A stretch of DNA of 64,000 bases, taken from assembly GCA_965204665.1 (NCBI GenBank), contig OZ242002.1, positions 1,674,001 through 1,738,000 of the forward strand, written 5' to 3'. This document shows positions 1 to 8,735 of this stretch, piece by piece. The DNA comes from Nemesobacter sp965204665 (GTDB lineage: Bacteria; Desulfobacterota_D; UBA1144; Nemesobacterales; Nemesobacteraceae). A program made the position numbers and the translations under genes. The notes below the pieces were generated by a model. The model worked only from the letters and a program-made list of their open reading frames with translations, was not told where the DNA came from and did no database searches. Position 1 is the first letter of the stretch, and each line of letters starts with the position of its first letter.

Positions 1-1224
1 GACGGGTCAAAAGGAGATAAGGGAGACCCGGGAGCAGCAGGCCCGCAGGGAGATCAGGGAAAGTCCTTCGGTGACCCCAGATGCGACGTGAGCAACGGTA
101 TAAATGCGCTGCCCGGTGTCTCCAACGATATCACGGGGACTGCGGATGACGATGTCATATGCGGAAATCAGTACAAAAACACGATCAGTGCCGGAGACGG
201 CGATGATACTGTCTACGCCGGTGCCGGAAACGACAAGATAGTCGGCGGAGCCGGCACGGATACGATACATGGTGAAGACGGAGATGACCACATTGATGCT
301 CATCTTGACGGCAACCTCTCGGGAACTACCGACGATGTCATCCATGGCGGAGCCGGAGATGATACAATCTGGGCCACCGACGGCGCCAACACCATCCATG
401 GCGGAGACGGCATCGATTACATCCGGGGAGCAGGCGGCAATGATACGATCAACGGCGATGCGGGACGGGATGCACTTCACGGTGATGCCGGCAATGATAC
501 GCTCAACGGTGGAGACGGGGCAGATATATTCTGGCTCCTTAACAGCGGCACCGACACCTATAACGGCGGCGCCCCTATAGGGACTGCTCTCATTGATGGT
601 ACTCATCAAGCTGATGCTGTAATCTTAGGCGGAGTTGGTCCTTCACAAGCTACAATCTCGGGCTTGAAGAGAGGTGTTATCACTTACTCACAAACTTCGA
701 CACCTGCAACCATTGATCTTTCCACGGGGTCTTTTGACGCCAGTACTCATGGAGGAGGATCGATTACATTTACAGGTATCGAGAATGTTTACGGCGGACA
801 TGGAGCTGATACTCTTAACGGAGATGACCTGGGAAATTATTTAGACGGGATAGCCGGGAATAATACCATTAACGGAAAAGGCGGAAATGACCGACTCGTT
901 GGAGGATCCGGTAATGATGTTATTACAGGTGGTGCGGGTGTCGACACTCTTTTCGGCAAAGCCGGCGCCGACATCTTCGTCCTTGAACACGAGCACAGAA
1001 ATGAGAAGGACGTGATTCGAGACTTTACCGCATCACAGAATGACAAGATCCGATTCAAGGGTTTTCCCGCAGGAGCCAAAACGTTCGGAGGTCAGGGCAC
1101 CGTGAATATTTCCGTTATCGTGGGAGGAAGCACTACTTTCGATGATGTCGTTCAGTTACAGTCATCCCAGGTAGCAGATGCAATCCGCGGTAGTACTGCG
1201 GGAGCCTTATATGAATTTCAGTAG
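1..1224 (+). CDS. Collagen-like / RTX-repeat lipoprotein, 5' truncated by window edge
   Basis: The reading frame is open from base 1 and ends at TAG 1222-1224. It begins inside Gly-X-Y collagen-like triplets (GSKGDKGDPG type), then has a short linker (FGDPRCDVSNGINALPG) and about 300 residues with many GGxGxDxux nonapeptides, the calcium-binding beta-roll of RTX proteins. The C-terminal block (DKIRFKGFPAG through LYEF) matches the complete paralogue at 26615-28003, so the true start (signal peptide and lipobox) lies left of the window; the GTG at 88 is not the start. By analogy it is a surface or secreted Ca-binding lipoprotein. Function beyond that is unknown. Confidence 0.85.
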   Translation, partial: DGSKGDKGDPGAAGPQGDQGKSFGDPRCDVSNGINALPGVSNDITGTADDDVICGNQYKNTISAGDGDDTVYAGAGNDKIVGGAGTDTIHGEDGDDHIDAHLDGNLSGTTDDVIHGGAGDDTIWATDGANTIHGGDGIDYIRGAGGNDTINGDAGRDALHGDAGNDTLNGGDGADIFWLLNSGTDTYNGGAPIGTALIDGTHQADAVILGGVGPSQATISGLKRGVITYSQTSTPATIDLSTGSFDASTHGGGSITFTGIENVYGGHGADTLNGDDLGNYLDGIAGNNTINGKGGNDRLVGGSGNDVITGGAGVDTLFGKAGADIFVLEHEHRNEKDVIRDFTASQNDKIRFKGFPAGAKTFGGQGTVNISVIVGGSTTFDDVVQLQSSQVADAIRGSTAGALYEFQ

Positions 1225-1248
1225 ATTCTGTCTGTTTTTCTTCAGATC

Positions 1249-1284
1249 AACCCGGGTTCCGAAAGATCGGAGCCCGGGTTTTCT
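1249..1284 (+). terminator. Rho-independent terminator after RTX gene
   Basis: A 13-bp stem (AACCCGGGTTCCG paired with CGGAGCCCGGGTT, one G-T pair) around a 6-base loop is followed by TTCT. The same structure follows the paralogue at 28085-28120. Confidence 0.75.
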
Positions 1285-1548
1285 GCAGAGAACAGACGCC
1301 GGTCCGACCCGTGGATATCACCTATACCTTGCATACATCACCCATAAGCCTTTTACATTGCGACAAAACATTTTTCCGTTGAGTGTCGGACGCCATGAAA
1401 GAGCATGTTATGGAGATCATTCAGCCGGAATCATTTCCGCACTCAATGATATCCCGTCCGAAACAAAATCCGAGTTCAATTCATGCGGAACAGACAACGA
1501 ATCCGCAATTCCGTCTTTGACGATACGGCAAATATAATTACCGTCACC

Positions 1549-1662
1549 ATGGAAAAGTTTGATTTCACGGTTGCAGGATCCGGACCCGGCGGATACATAG
1601 AGGCCGTAAGAGTTGCGCAGATGGGAACGAAGGTCGCGGTGGTGGAACGAGATAAACCCGAG
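1549..1662 (+). pseudogene. Dihydrolipoamide dehydrogenase N-terminal fragment
   Basis: From ATG 1549 the frame encodes 38 residues with the FAD dinucleotide-binding motif AGSGPGGY and the following AVVERDKPE strand, typical of the first beta-alpha-beta unit of lipoamide dehydrogenase. Homology stops where the family would read GGTCLN; a palindromic repeat (1661-1688) follows instead. The same fragment with the same break lies at 28390-28503. Non-functional relic. Confidence 0.7.
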
Positions 1663-1688
1663 TGTTGTACTTCGAAGTTTAATGGGCG
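1661..1688 (+). repeat. 28-bp repeat with ACTTCGAAGT palindromic core
   Basis: AGTGTTGTACTTCGAAGTTT followed by AATGGGCG. Close copies occur at 23339-23366, 28502-28529 and 55210-55235. The 23339 copy lies just upstream of an IS30-type transposase fragment, so this may be an IS30 end or a preferred IS30 target. Confidence 0.6.
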
Positions 1689-1900
1689 AGACAAATTACT
1701 TAGCGACCACGTCTTGACCGAACGCTTACACTTGGGCTAAGAACTCCTGTTTTAGACAAGCGGACCGAGAATCAGCGCAACCATTCGGATCACCAAAGTG
1801 AATCTCGGATAAAAACGGCTGCGGAAAAGCCAAAGCGCATCAGCAGAATGAAACTGCCCGTGATAAATTTGGAAAATTCATTTCTCGAGGAGAGTAGGAG

Positions 1901-1999
1901 TCAGTCTGACTTTTTGTAGAATTTCATAATGCAGAAAATCAGTAGACCAAGTACTCCCGACCAAGACAAGGCCATGAAAAATGCGGATGAGAAATCCAT
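1901..1999 (-). CDS. MetS-like small subunit of NSS-family symporter (32 aa)
   Basis: A 32-codon frame starts with ATG that shares one base with the TGA of the upstream symporter (TGATG), with a GGGAGG ribosome site 8-9 bases upstream inside the symporter's last codons. The product is MDFSSAFFMALSW followed by a single hydrophobic helix and a KFYKKSD tail. Bacterial neurotransmitter:sodium symporters such as MetP are often paired with a tiny single-helix protein (MetS) encoded immediately downstream; size, topology and coupling fit. Membrane localisation and role in transport are inferred from that family. Confidence 0.75.
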   Translation of the reverse strand: MDFSSAFFMALSWSGVLGLLIFCIMKFYKKSD

Positions 2000-3558
2000 C
2001 AGTTCTTTTTCCTCCCGGCTATGTAAACCAGAACGGAGAGAAAGATAAACAGTCCTACTAGATACAGCCTTGCAAACCAGATGTTCCATCCTCCGGTTGA
2101 AATAATCGAAGGCAATTTTTCATAACTCCATAAGACAGTTAGAACCAGTAGAAAAACCGGAGTTACATACTTCATTACGTAATAGAATATCCTAGGTATT
2201 TTTATGAACCCTCCGGCGTTCATCTCCTTCCATGCTTTTTCACCTCCGAATATCCACATGAATATCACTATCTCGATGAATCCGAATACCACAAGCATTA
2301 TGGTGCCTGCCCAGAAATCCCATACATCAAGAACCCCACTCACCAGTATCACCGGGAGTACGTTCACAATGATTATCACCATCGTACATATTACGGATTT
2401 CTGCCGTGAGAAATTAAATTCAGACTGAAGGAACTCAACCACCGGATACGCTATTGCCACTGAAGATGTCATTCCAGCGAAAAACAGAAGAAAGAACCAG
2501 ATAAATCCTAGAATTCTCCCTGCTTCAATTCCCAGAAGCTCTCCGGGAACGCTGCTGAACACCGCGGGGAGGCTCACGAAGCCGAGGTTGAATGCACCTG
2601 ACTGGGCGATTGTGACCACGCTTGCGGTTCCGAAAAACGCCACCGCCGCCGGAATGGCTATGGAAGAACCCAGAACCACTTCAACCGTTTCATTGATTGA
2701 AGCGGAGGTGAGGCCGCTGAGAGCTATGTCGTCATCCGCTCTTACGTATGATGCATAGGTTATTATGGCTCCGAAAGCTAGACTCAGAGTGAAGAATATC
2801 TGTCCTGCAGCTGCTATCCAAACACTTGGATCTCTGAGAACCTCGAAATCCGGCTTCCACATGAAGTTGAAGCCGTCGATAGCGGTTCCCGTTTCGGTTC
2901 TGAGCGTGAAGGTTATCACTGCGAGAACTATTGCCAGAAGAAACAGAGTGGGAAGCGCATACCTTACGAATATCTCAATGCCTCCCGATATTCCTTTCAT
3001 CATAATGTAGAAGTTGGCCGTTATGGTGATCACAAAAGCCGTTATTGCCATTGTGGAAGGAGTGAGAAACACCCCCTCTCCGGTCCCCAGGTAATTGGAA
3101 AGAAAACCGCTGTACGACTTTGCGTATTCGGATGCGGTTACCGCAGTTCCAATCTCAACTCCCGGGTTGGTTCCCATAAGAAAATGCAGTGCGTAACCCA
3201 AGGTCCAGGATTCGATGTAGACATAGTATATTACTACCACAAGCGGGATCCACAGTCCTATGATGCCGAGGAATCTGGACATCGGATGTCTCCATAAAAG
3301 ATTGAATATGGCGGGAGTGTTTCCGTGTTTACGAACACCTCCGTATCTGCCCATACCCCACTCAATCCACATAAGCGGAATTCCCAGCACTACAAAAGCG
3401 ATGAAATAGGGAATCATAAAGGCGCCTCCGCCGTTCTCTGCAGCCTGTGTGGGGAACCTGAGGAAATTGCCGAGACCTATGGCGTTACCCGCCATCGCGA
3501 GAATCAATCCGGTCTTGGTGGCCCAAGCGTCCCTGTTGTTGGATGCGCCGTTTTTCAT
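1999..3558 (-). CDS. Sodium-dependent transporter, NSS/SNF family
   Basis: About 519 residues with the family's N-terminal signature WATKTGLILAMAGNAIGLGN then FLRFP (TM1 sodium/substrate site) and roughly 11-12 hydrophobic helices. Bacterial members import amino acids with sodium; the substrate cannot be read from sequence. A GTG at 3591 would add 11 residues (SPNYIFFYSE) but ATG 3558 puts the family signature at the usual distance from the N-terminus; neither has a strong ribosome site. It is translationally coupled to the small single-helix gene at 1901-1999. Confidence 0.9.
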   Translation of the reverse strand: MKNGASNNRDAWATKTGLILAMAGNAIGLGNFLRFPTQAAENGGGAFMIPYFIAFVVLGIPLMWIEWGMGRYGGVRKHGNTPAIFNLLWRHPMSRFLGIIGLWIPLVVVIYYVYIESWTLGYALHFLMGTNPGVEIGTAVTASEYAKSYSGFLSNYLGTGEGVFLTPSTMAITAFVITITANFYIMMKGISGGIEIFVRYALPTLFLLAIVLAVITFTLRTETGTAIDGFNFMWKPDFEVLRDPSVWIAAAGQIFFTLSLAFGAIITYASYVRADDDIALSGLTSASINETVEVVLGSSIAIPAAVAFFGTASVVTIAQSGAFNLGFVSLPAVFSSVPGELLGIEAGRILGFIWFFLLFFAGMTSSVAIAYPVVEFLQSEFNFSRQKSVICTMVIIIVNVLPVILVSGVLDVWDFWAGTIMLVVFGFIEIVIFMWIFGGEKAWKEMNAGGFIKIPRIFYYVMKYVTPVFLLVLTVLWSYEKLPSIISTGGWNIWFARLYLVGLFIFLSVLVYIAGRKKN

Positions 3559-3649
3559 TTCGGAGTAAAAAAAGATGTAATTAGGGCTCACATTATTACG
3601 GATACTCTTTAGTATTACAAGTACGGGGATTTTTATTGATATAGCGCGG

Positions 3650-3677
3650 TTGACAAAAAGAATAACGTTCTTATTTT
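3650..3677 (+). promoter_or_regulatory. Sigma70-type promoter for the dksA-like gene
   Basis: TTGACA at 3650-3655 and TATTTT at 3672-3677 with a 16-bp spacer, 47 bases upstream of ATG 3725. AT-rich context follows. Confidence 0.55.
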
Positions 3678-3724
3678 AATTTACTCTTTTTTAAGTTGAA
3701 ATCTTGATTGCTGAGGGGGCTTAT

Positions 3725-4174
3725 ATGTCAGAAGGAAACAAAAAACGGGCCGGGAAAAAGTCTTCGAAGAAAAAACCGTCCTCTGAGGCAAAGACCGCTC
3801 CAGGGGGAGTTTCGTCCGGAAAATACACGAAAAAATTCCTTGTGCAGATTACTTCGATGCTGAAACAGATGCGGAGCGAACTTCTCCAGGATGTGGCCAA
3901 ATCAATAAAGGAGGAGTCTGATCATTTGCGTTTTAACGTTGGAGATTTTTATGACCGAGCATCGGAAGACCGCCAGAGAGAACTAGCTCTTACGCTTTCA
4001 AACAGAGAGAGAAGCAAATTGCATCAAATAGACGATGCGCTGAAGAGAATCGAGAACGGTGAATACGGTTACTGTGAAGTCACCGGGGAGAAAATAGGGG
4101 AGGCGAGGCTGTTCGCCATGCCGTTTACGAAGTTAAGCGTCGAGGCTCAGGAGGAGATTGAAAGAGAAAATTGA
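3725..4174 (+). CDS. DksA/TraR-family transcription factor with degenerate zinc finger
   Basis: 149 residues. Start ATG 3725 is preferred over TTG 3704 because GAGGGGG lies 6-7 bases upstream. A Lys/Ser-rich N-terminal tail (residues 1-35) precedes a coiled-coil region containing the DxxDxA tip motif (DFYDRAS), then a C-terminal finger-like segment. DksA acts in the RNA polymerase secondary channel with ppGpp. Here the finger keeps only one of four zinc Cys (YGYCEVTGEK, then SVEAQ where CxxC is usual), so it is probably zinc-free, as in some DksA2-type proteins. Its 3' end overlaps convergent mtnA by 28 bases. A second, intact paralogue is at 6164. Confidence 0.85.
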   Translation: MSEGNKKRAGKKSSKKKPSSEAKTAPGGVSSGKYTKKFLVQITSMLKQMRSELLQDVAKSIKEESDHLRFNVGDFYDRASEDRQRELALTLSNRERSKLHQIDDALKRIENGEYGYCEVTGEKIGEARLFAMPFTKLSVEAQEEIEREN

Positions 4175-5220
4175 TGACTTCCTGTCTTCAGCGACGAAAG
4201 TGTCCCGGCCGAAGGGTTTTTGAACAGACCGACTTCAGTTATCAGGCACTTGATGTTTTCTGCGGGAGTGATGTCGAATGCGGGGTTAATAACATCCACT
4301 TCGGCGCTTATCCGTTTTCCGTTTATATAAGTTATTTCTTCCGATTTTCGTTGCTCGATCACTATGTCCTCTCCTCTTAAACAGTTGTGGTCTATGGTTG
4401 AAGTGGGGGCTGCGACGTAAAAAGGGATTTTGTGATGTTTTGCCAGAACTGACAGAGAGTAGGTTCCTATTTTATTTGCCGTGTCTCCATTCGAAGCCAC
4501 TCTGTCGGCTCCGACGACCACTGAGTGGATAGCGTCTCTGCTCATCAGATGTCCTGCCATGCCGTCGGTTATAAGTCGGACGGGTATACCTTCACGCTTG
4601 AGTTCCCATGTGGTAAGTCTTGCTCCCTGTAGAACGGGTCTTGTCTCGGAGGATATCACTTTTATATTTTTCCCTTGGTGAAAAGCTGAGCGAATGACTC
4701 CAAGAGCGGTTCCGTAACCCGCAGTAGCAAGTCCTCCGGCGTTGCAGTGAGTGAGTACTACTGAATCTTTTTCTATAAGTTGAGACCCGTGTTTCCCGAT
4801 TCGGATACATGCATTCAGGTCCTCTTGCCGTATGGATATGGCTTCTGCCACAAGAAGGTCTTTGATCTCTTTTATTTTTCTCGTTCGGTTTGCGGAAATA
4901 AGCAAGTTCATTCTTTCTATGGCCCAGAACAGATTTACCGCCGTAGGGCGAGTAGCTGCAAGTTCTTCCGACACGGTTTTCATCTGTTCTGTAAAATCTT
5001 CATAACTACAGTTGTCACTTGTGCGGAGAGCCCCTAAAGCCATTCCCATAGCCGCGGCTATTCCTATTGCGGGCGCACCCCTGATTGCAAGTTTTTTTAT
5101 GCAATCGACGATTTCCTCAAATGTGTCGCAATGAAGATATGTCTCTTTCAAGGGAAGTTCTCGTTGGTCGATCATAATGACCCTGCCGTCTTTCCACTCT
5201 ATGGTATTGAAGGAATTCAT
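4147..5220 (-). CDS. mtnA: S-methyl-5-thioribose-1-phosphate isomerase
   Basis: 357 residues, the usual length. Converts methylthioribose-1-phosphate to methylthioribulose-1-phosphate in methionine salvage. Visible signatures: RGAPAIGIAAAMG near residue 50, the catalytic-cysteine segment THCNAGGLATAGYGTALG and the catalytic Asp in GADRVASNGDTANKIGT. ATG 5218-5220 overlaps the TGA of prmA (ATGA), so the pair is translationally coupled. No other methionine-salvage gene is nearby. The last about 30 residues are family-variable and overlap the convergent dksA-like gene. Confidence 0.95.
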   Translation of the reverse strand: MNSFNTIEWKDGRVIMIDQRELPLKETYLHCDTFEEIVDCIKKLAIRGAPAIGIAAAMGMALGALRTSDNCSYEDFTEQMKTVSEELAATRPTAVNLFWAIERMNLLISANRTRKIKEIKDLLVAEAISIRQEDLNACIRIGKHGSQLIEKDSVVLTHCNAGGLATAGYGTALGVIRSAFHQGKNIKVISSETRPVLQGARLTTWELKREGIPVRLITDGMAGHLMSRDAIHSVVVGADRVASNGDTANKIGTYSLSVLAKHHKIPFYVAAPTSTIDHNCLRGEDIVIEQRKSEEITYINGKRISAEVDVINPAFDITPAENIKCLITEVGLFKNPSAGTLSSLKTGSHQFSLSISS

Positions 5221-6134
5221 GTCCGGTCTGTTACTGGTTCTGCGCTACGCGCCAAAAGTATCCCCGCCCACTCTCCCTGCGACCTGTACTCTATGACATC
5301 ATAACCCGAGTTTATATATATTTCTTCTATCCGGCGTTTTTCCGTAGTGAGTATTCCGGAAATTATCAGACGGCCTTGCGGCGACAGCTTTTTCCTGAAA
5401 CTGTCTTTCATGGAAACAAGAGTCTCTCTTGATGTATTGGATACGATTACGTCGAATTCTCCACACACGCAGTCAATTGACCCGCAAAAGATTCTTATTC
5501 GGTCCGACACTCCATTCCTACTTGAGTTCAGGACGGTTTCTGTTGCTGCGTTCGGGTCTATGTCTGCGCAAAACGCCATATGCGCTCCCAGCATAACCGA
5601 GCAAATAGCGAGAACGCCGCTTCCGCATCCGACATCAAGCACCTTGGAGTGTCTTTGTTTTCCAAGAATTTCATCTAGAAAGCCTATGCATATCTTCGTT
5701 GTTTCATGATGGCCTGTGCCGAATGCGGTTGCCGGGTTTATTTCAACATCGATTATTTCTTTTTCTGTGCTCCGCTGTCTTTCCCAAGGAGGACTGACCG
5801 CTATGCGACGGCTTGCCGTTACTGACTTCAGATGAGATCTCCACCCTTCCCAGTCCTCGGGTTTGATTAGTTGAGAGTGAAACCTGACCTGTTCGCCGGC
5901 GGGGTCTAGCAGAAAAAGAAAATCATTTATCGTCCGGTTAATTGCGTTTATATCTGTCTCTTGCTCGAAATACGCATGTACTAAAGGGTTTCTGCAGTCT
6001 ATGTTTTCCTCACTTACGGCTTGTGCTCCGAGTCCTAACATCAGGTCCGAAACCTCCGCAGCTACATGCCTTGGAATCTCCGCTGTGAGTTTTGTTGTCT
6101 CTGCCATCACGGTGTAGTTAATGTCATTGACCAC
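5217..6134 (-). CDS. prmA: Ribosomal protein L11 methyltransferase
   Basis: About 305 residues from GTG 6134 (alternative ATG 6107). The SAM-binding motif VLDVGCGSGVLAI sits near residue 170, with the acidic AFCADIDPNA strand after it and the upstream FGTGHHETT segment characteristic of PrmA. The post-IV motif reads NTSRET rather than the common NILA. It trimethylates L11 on the 50S subunit. The gene overlaps mtnA by four bases. The start is uncertain because neither candidate has a clear ribosome site. Confidence 0.88.
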   Translation of the reverse strand: MVNDINYTVMAETTKLTAEIPRHVAAEVSDLMLGLGAQAVSEENIDCRNPLVHAYFEQETDINAINRTINDFLFLLDPAGEQVRFHSQLIKPEDWEGWRSHLKSVTASRRIAVSPPWERQRSTEKEIIDVEINPATAFGTGHHETTKICIGFLDEILGKQRHSKVLDVGCGSGVLAICSVMLGAHMAFCADIDPNAATETVLNSSRNGVSDRIRIFCGSIDCVCGEFDVIVSNTSRETLVSMKDSFRKKLSPQGRLIISGILTTEKRRIEEIYINSGYDVIEYRSQGEWAGILLARSAEPVTDRT

Positions 6135-6163
6135 AGTTAGTCAAATTTACAAAAGACATCTAA

Positions 6164-6541
6164 ATGTATATAATCCTCTATATGAAGGCGGAGACCGAAA
6201 AGAAAGTCAGAACCACCCTGCTCAGGAAGATGTCGGATCTCTTGGGCGTAGCGTACGATACAGTGGATAGGATGAGTAAGGGAACAAATTCTTTTCCTGA
6301 TCCGCTCGACAGGGCTATGTCTGAATCCAGCAGGGTTCTTGAACTTAGAGAAAGAGACAGGGAAAGAAAACTGCTTCGAAAAATAAGGGAAGCTCTGGTG
6401 AGACTTGAAGAGGGTTCTTACGGTATCTGCGAATTATGTAAAGATGAAATCTCCGAAGAGAGATTGATTGCGAGACCGGAGACCACTCTATGCATAGATT
6501 GCAAGGAAGAACAGGAAGATCAGGAAAAGAGATTCGGATAG
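6164..6541 (+). CDS. DksA/TraR-family zinc-finger transcription factor
   Basis: 125 residues from ATG 6164; ATG 6182 would remove six residues and neither start has a clear Shine-Dalgarno. A helical N-terminal half contains the acidic tip DPLDRA (DxxDxA), followed by a charged helix and a complete four-cysteine finger (CELCKDEI ... CIDCKEE). This is the canonical zinc-binding form, in contrast to the paralogue at 3725. Expected role: ppGpp-responsive modulation of RNA polymerase. Divergent from prmA, with only about 30 bases between the two starts. Confidence 0.88.
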   Translation: MYIILYMKAETEKKVRTTLLRKMSDLLGVAYDTVDRMSKGTNSFPDPLDRAMSESSRVLELRERDRERKLLRKIREALVRLEEGSYGICELCKDEISEERLIARPETTLCIDCKEEQEDQEKRFG

Positions 6542-6546
6542 TTTTC

Positions 6547-7011
6547 CTAATCGTTAAGTATCTTCATTCCGCTGAGCAGATCAAACCCCGATTCCCTAGT
6601 GATTCTCCACCCCGTAAGAGTGTTTTTCAGACCGAACACCTCTTTGGCTTCATATGTCGCTGAATAATCACCCACCCTTACTTCAATCAACGATATGGCT
6701 ATCATATCTGCCTTGTTATCGGAGATGTAGATGTATCTTCTGGTTTCGCCGAAAGATACGGAGTTAATTAACGTCATGGACTTTTTGAAACTATTGACTA
6801 TTTCCTGCTTGTTCTCTGTTTTTCCGTCTTTATTCGTCGATCTGTAGTTTTCGTGTATGCACTCCGCATACATTTCAGAGTCTCTGAGTTCAAAAGCCTT
6901 GGATCTTTTGTCCATGAGCATGTTTATCTTCTCCTTATTGTCGGTACCGCACGATATGACCAGTAAGGGTATAAATGCGCAGGCAAGTAATATGTACGCT
7001 TTCAATATCAC
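6547..7011 (-). CDS. Putative lipoprotein with NTF2/SnoaL-like domain
   Basis: 154 residues. The N-terminus has a hydrophobic signal and a lipobox (LVISC, Cys about residue 21). The rest (DKRSKAFELRDSEMYAECIHENYRS ...) has the alternating helix-strand pattern and the beta sheet end (GWRITRESGFDLL) typical of NTF2/DUF4440-like folds. No catalytic residues can be assigned. It sits at the end of a minus-strand lipoprotein pair with the BamD-like gene, 72 bases away; membership of the same transcript is possible. Confidence 0.6.
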   Translation of the reverse strand: MILKAYILLACAFIPLLVISCGTDNKEKINMLMDKRSKAFELRDSEMYAECIHENYRSTNKDGKTENKQEIVNSFKKSMTLINSVSFGETRRYIYISDNKADMIAISLIEVRVGDYSATYEAKEVFGLKNTLTGWRITRESGFDLLSGMKILND

Positions 7012-7083
7012 GGAGTTTAATTATTCGGCAGGTGAAACAGGTTTGCTGAGATGTTGATGCGCTTCGTGCGCGGATTCCTGGTG

Positions 7084-7758
7084 TTACTGTTCCGACAGTT
7101 TCTCGCGAGATGTATTCAGCAGACGTGACGCCTCTTCTACATACTCTGTTTCGGGATACTTTTCCAGAACGTTTTCAAATCTCATGATTGCGGCTTCATA
7201 GTTCTTTTTCTTGTGGTAGAACTTCCCTATGTAGATTTCCCTTTCGGCCAGAATCCTTTTGGATTCCTGAATCTTATCCTGTATTTCCTCAACATAGGGG
7301 GACCGGGGGTAGGTGTCTTGAAGAGTATAGAACCATTCTAACGCGGAAAGCCGTTTTGAGTGGTTTCTGTCTTTTCCGGCCTTCATTTTGTAATAAGACA
7401 GCCCGAGTCTGTACATGGCGTAATCAAGTTCCGCATGACCGGGATTGTTGGATATGAAGTTTTCGTATTCTTCAGCGGCTAGGGTGTACTCTTTTTTCTT
7501 GAAATAGACATCGCCGCTCCGCAGTTCCGCCAAAGACGCATATTCAGTATACGGGTAGCGGATCTGTATTTCCTTCAGTATTTCAAATACCTTCTCGAAG
7601 TTGGTTCCGCCGAACAACTTGGCTTCCTTCGCCAGTTCATTCGTAACTTCTTGGTTGAGTTGCTCTGCGGTTCCTTCGTAGATGGCTTTTTTACCTCCGC
7701 AGGAAACCGTTACGACGAGCGCGACGGTGAGAAGCAACTTAATCATCGCGATTTTCAT
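7084..7758 (-). CDS. BamD-like outer-membrane assembly lipoprotein
   Basis: 224 residues from ATG 7758, chosen because it opens directly into a signal peptide (MKIAMIKLLLTVALVVTV) and lipobox SCGG; a TTG at 7818 overlapping the upstream TGA would bury the signal. After the acylated Cys come five TPR-like helix pairs (YTEYASLAELRSGDVYFKKK and similar), the organisation of BamD/YfiO, the essential lipoprotein of the Bam beta-barrel insertion complex. Length is slightly short of E. coli BamD. It follows a UPF0173 hydrolase gene. A general TPR lipoprotein is the alternative. Confidence 0.75.
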   Translation of the reverse strand: MKIAMIKLLLTVALVVTVSCGGKKAIYEGTAEQLNQEVTNELAKEAKLFGGTNFEKVFEILKEIQIRYPYTEYASLAELRSGDVYFKKKEYTLAAEEYENFISNNPGHAELDYAMYRLGLSYYKMKAGKDRNHSKRLSALEWFYTLQDTYPRSPYVEEIQDKIQESKRILAEREIYIGKFYHKKKNYEAAIMRFENVLEKYPETEYVEEASRLLNTSREKLSEQ

Positions 7759-7814
7759 AATCCGGCAAGTGTTTTGAGAAATGCCTTTGCTGTCAATCGG
7801 ATCTCGTTTTTGGA

Positions 7815-8534
7815 TCAACTGATTGTCTCTCCCGGATTTACATCGACTACGGTCAGATTCTCCATGTCCGCAGTAAGGGACTTGAGTTCTTCCGGAGTCC
7901 CCACTAGAAGCGGAAAAGTTTTGTAGTGCATGGGAACGACCCAGTTTACGTTAAGGAACCTGCAAGCGTGGGACGCTTCAAGAGGCGACATTGTGAAGAG
8001 GTCTCCTATGGGAAGCATAGCCAGTTGCGGGTTATATATTTCGGATATAAGTTTCATGTCGCCGAAAAGATTGGTGTCTCCTGCGTGATATATTGTAAAT
8101 CCGTTTTCAAATTTTATTACGAAACCCGCTGCTTCTCCCCCGTAAACCGTTGTGCCGTCCTGCTCTTTCATGCTGCTGCTGTGTTGCGCATGGGTCATCG
8201 TGAACCGTATTCCGTCCATCTCCACATTACCCCCCTTATTGCACGGCATGCAGTTGCTGACATCCTTTGATCCCAACCAATCGCATATTTCCCAGTTCGC
8301 CACCACCTTGGGTTTATGCTTCTCACAAAGCGGGACCACGCTGCTCGTGTGGTCAAAGTGTCCGTGTGTCAGTGCGATGATGTCAACTTGATCAAGTTCG
8401 TGGAACCGCTCCGGACACAGGGGATTTCCCTCAAGCCACGGGTCGATCACAACCCTTTTCCCCGAGACTGATTTTATGGTGAAAGTTGAGTGTCCAAGAT
8501 AAGTTATTTCTATTCCGTTATTGAGTATTTCCAT
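7815..8534 (-). CDS. UPF0173-type metallo-beta-lactamase-fold hydrolase
   Basis: 239 residues. The metal-binding signature THGHFDH is near residue 57, with further metal ligands in MTHAQHSS, HAGDTN and the terminal PMHYKTFP. The short single-domain form and order of motifs match the UPF0173 (YtkL) family, whose substrate is not established. It probably binds two zinc ions in the cytoplasm. The stop codon abuts the BamD-like gene's upstream region, so the two may be co-transcribed. Confidence 0.85.
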   Translation of the reverse strand: MEILNNGIEITYLGHSTFTIKSVSGKRVVIDPWLEGNPLCPERFHELDQVDIIALTHGHFDHTSSVVPLCEKHKPKVVANWEICDWLGSKDVSNCMPCNKGGNVEMDGIRFTMTHAQHSSSMKEQDGTTVYGGEAAGFVIKFENGFTIYHAGDTNLFGDMKLISEIYNPQLAMLPIGDLFTMSPLEASHACRFLNVNWVVPMHYKTFPLLVGTPEELKSLTADMENLTVVDVNPGETIS

Positions 8535-8735
8535 TGAACCTCTCCCTTTGGCAGTTTCTCGCCGCCTGATTCATGATAGACGGATTCATGCTACAACAGA
8601 TCACGGTGAAATACAAGAAGCGGCCGTGCGGGACATTGATTTCCGTATCGTTGATTGTTTGAAAATATCGGTCGGAAGTGTAGATTAAAGGTTGTATTTC
8701 CGTTCCCGAAATTCACGCAGGAGTACCAACAGCGT

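Larger units (their letters stand above)
1..1688 (+). repeat. Left copy of a duplicated RTX-gene module
   Basis: Bases 1-1688 correspond to 26762-28529: same RTX coding frame, same hairpin terminator, same 330-base spacer and the same truncated lpd fragment ending in the same palindromic sequence. Divergence is visible throughout, so the duplication is not recent. The two copies are direct repeats about 26.8 kb apart. Confidence 0.8.

Noticed and set aside
1741..1900. Open plus-strand frame between the lpd fragment and the MetS-like gene
   Set aside because: About 70 codons without a start codon or recognisable content; treated as non-coding.
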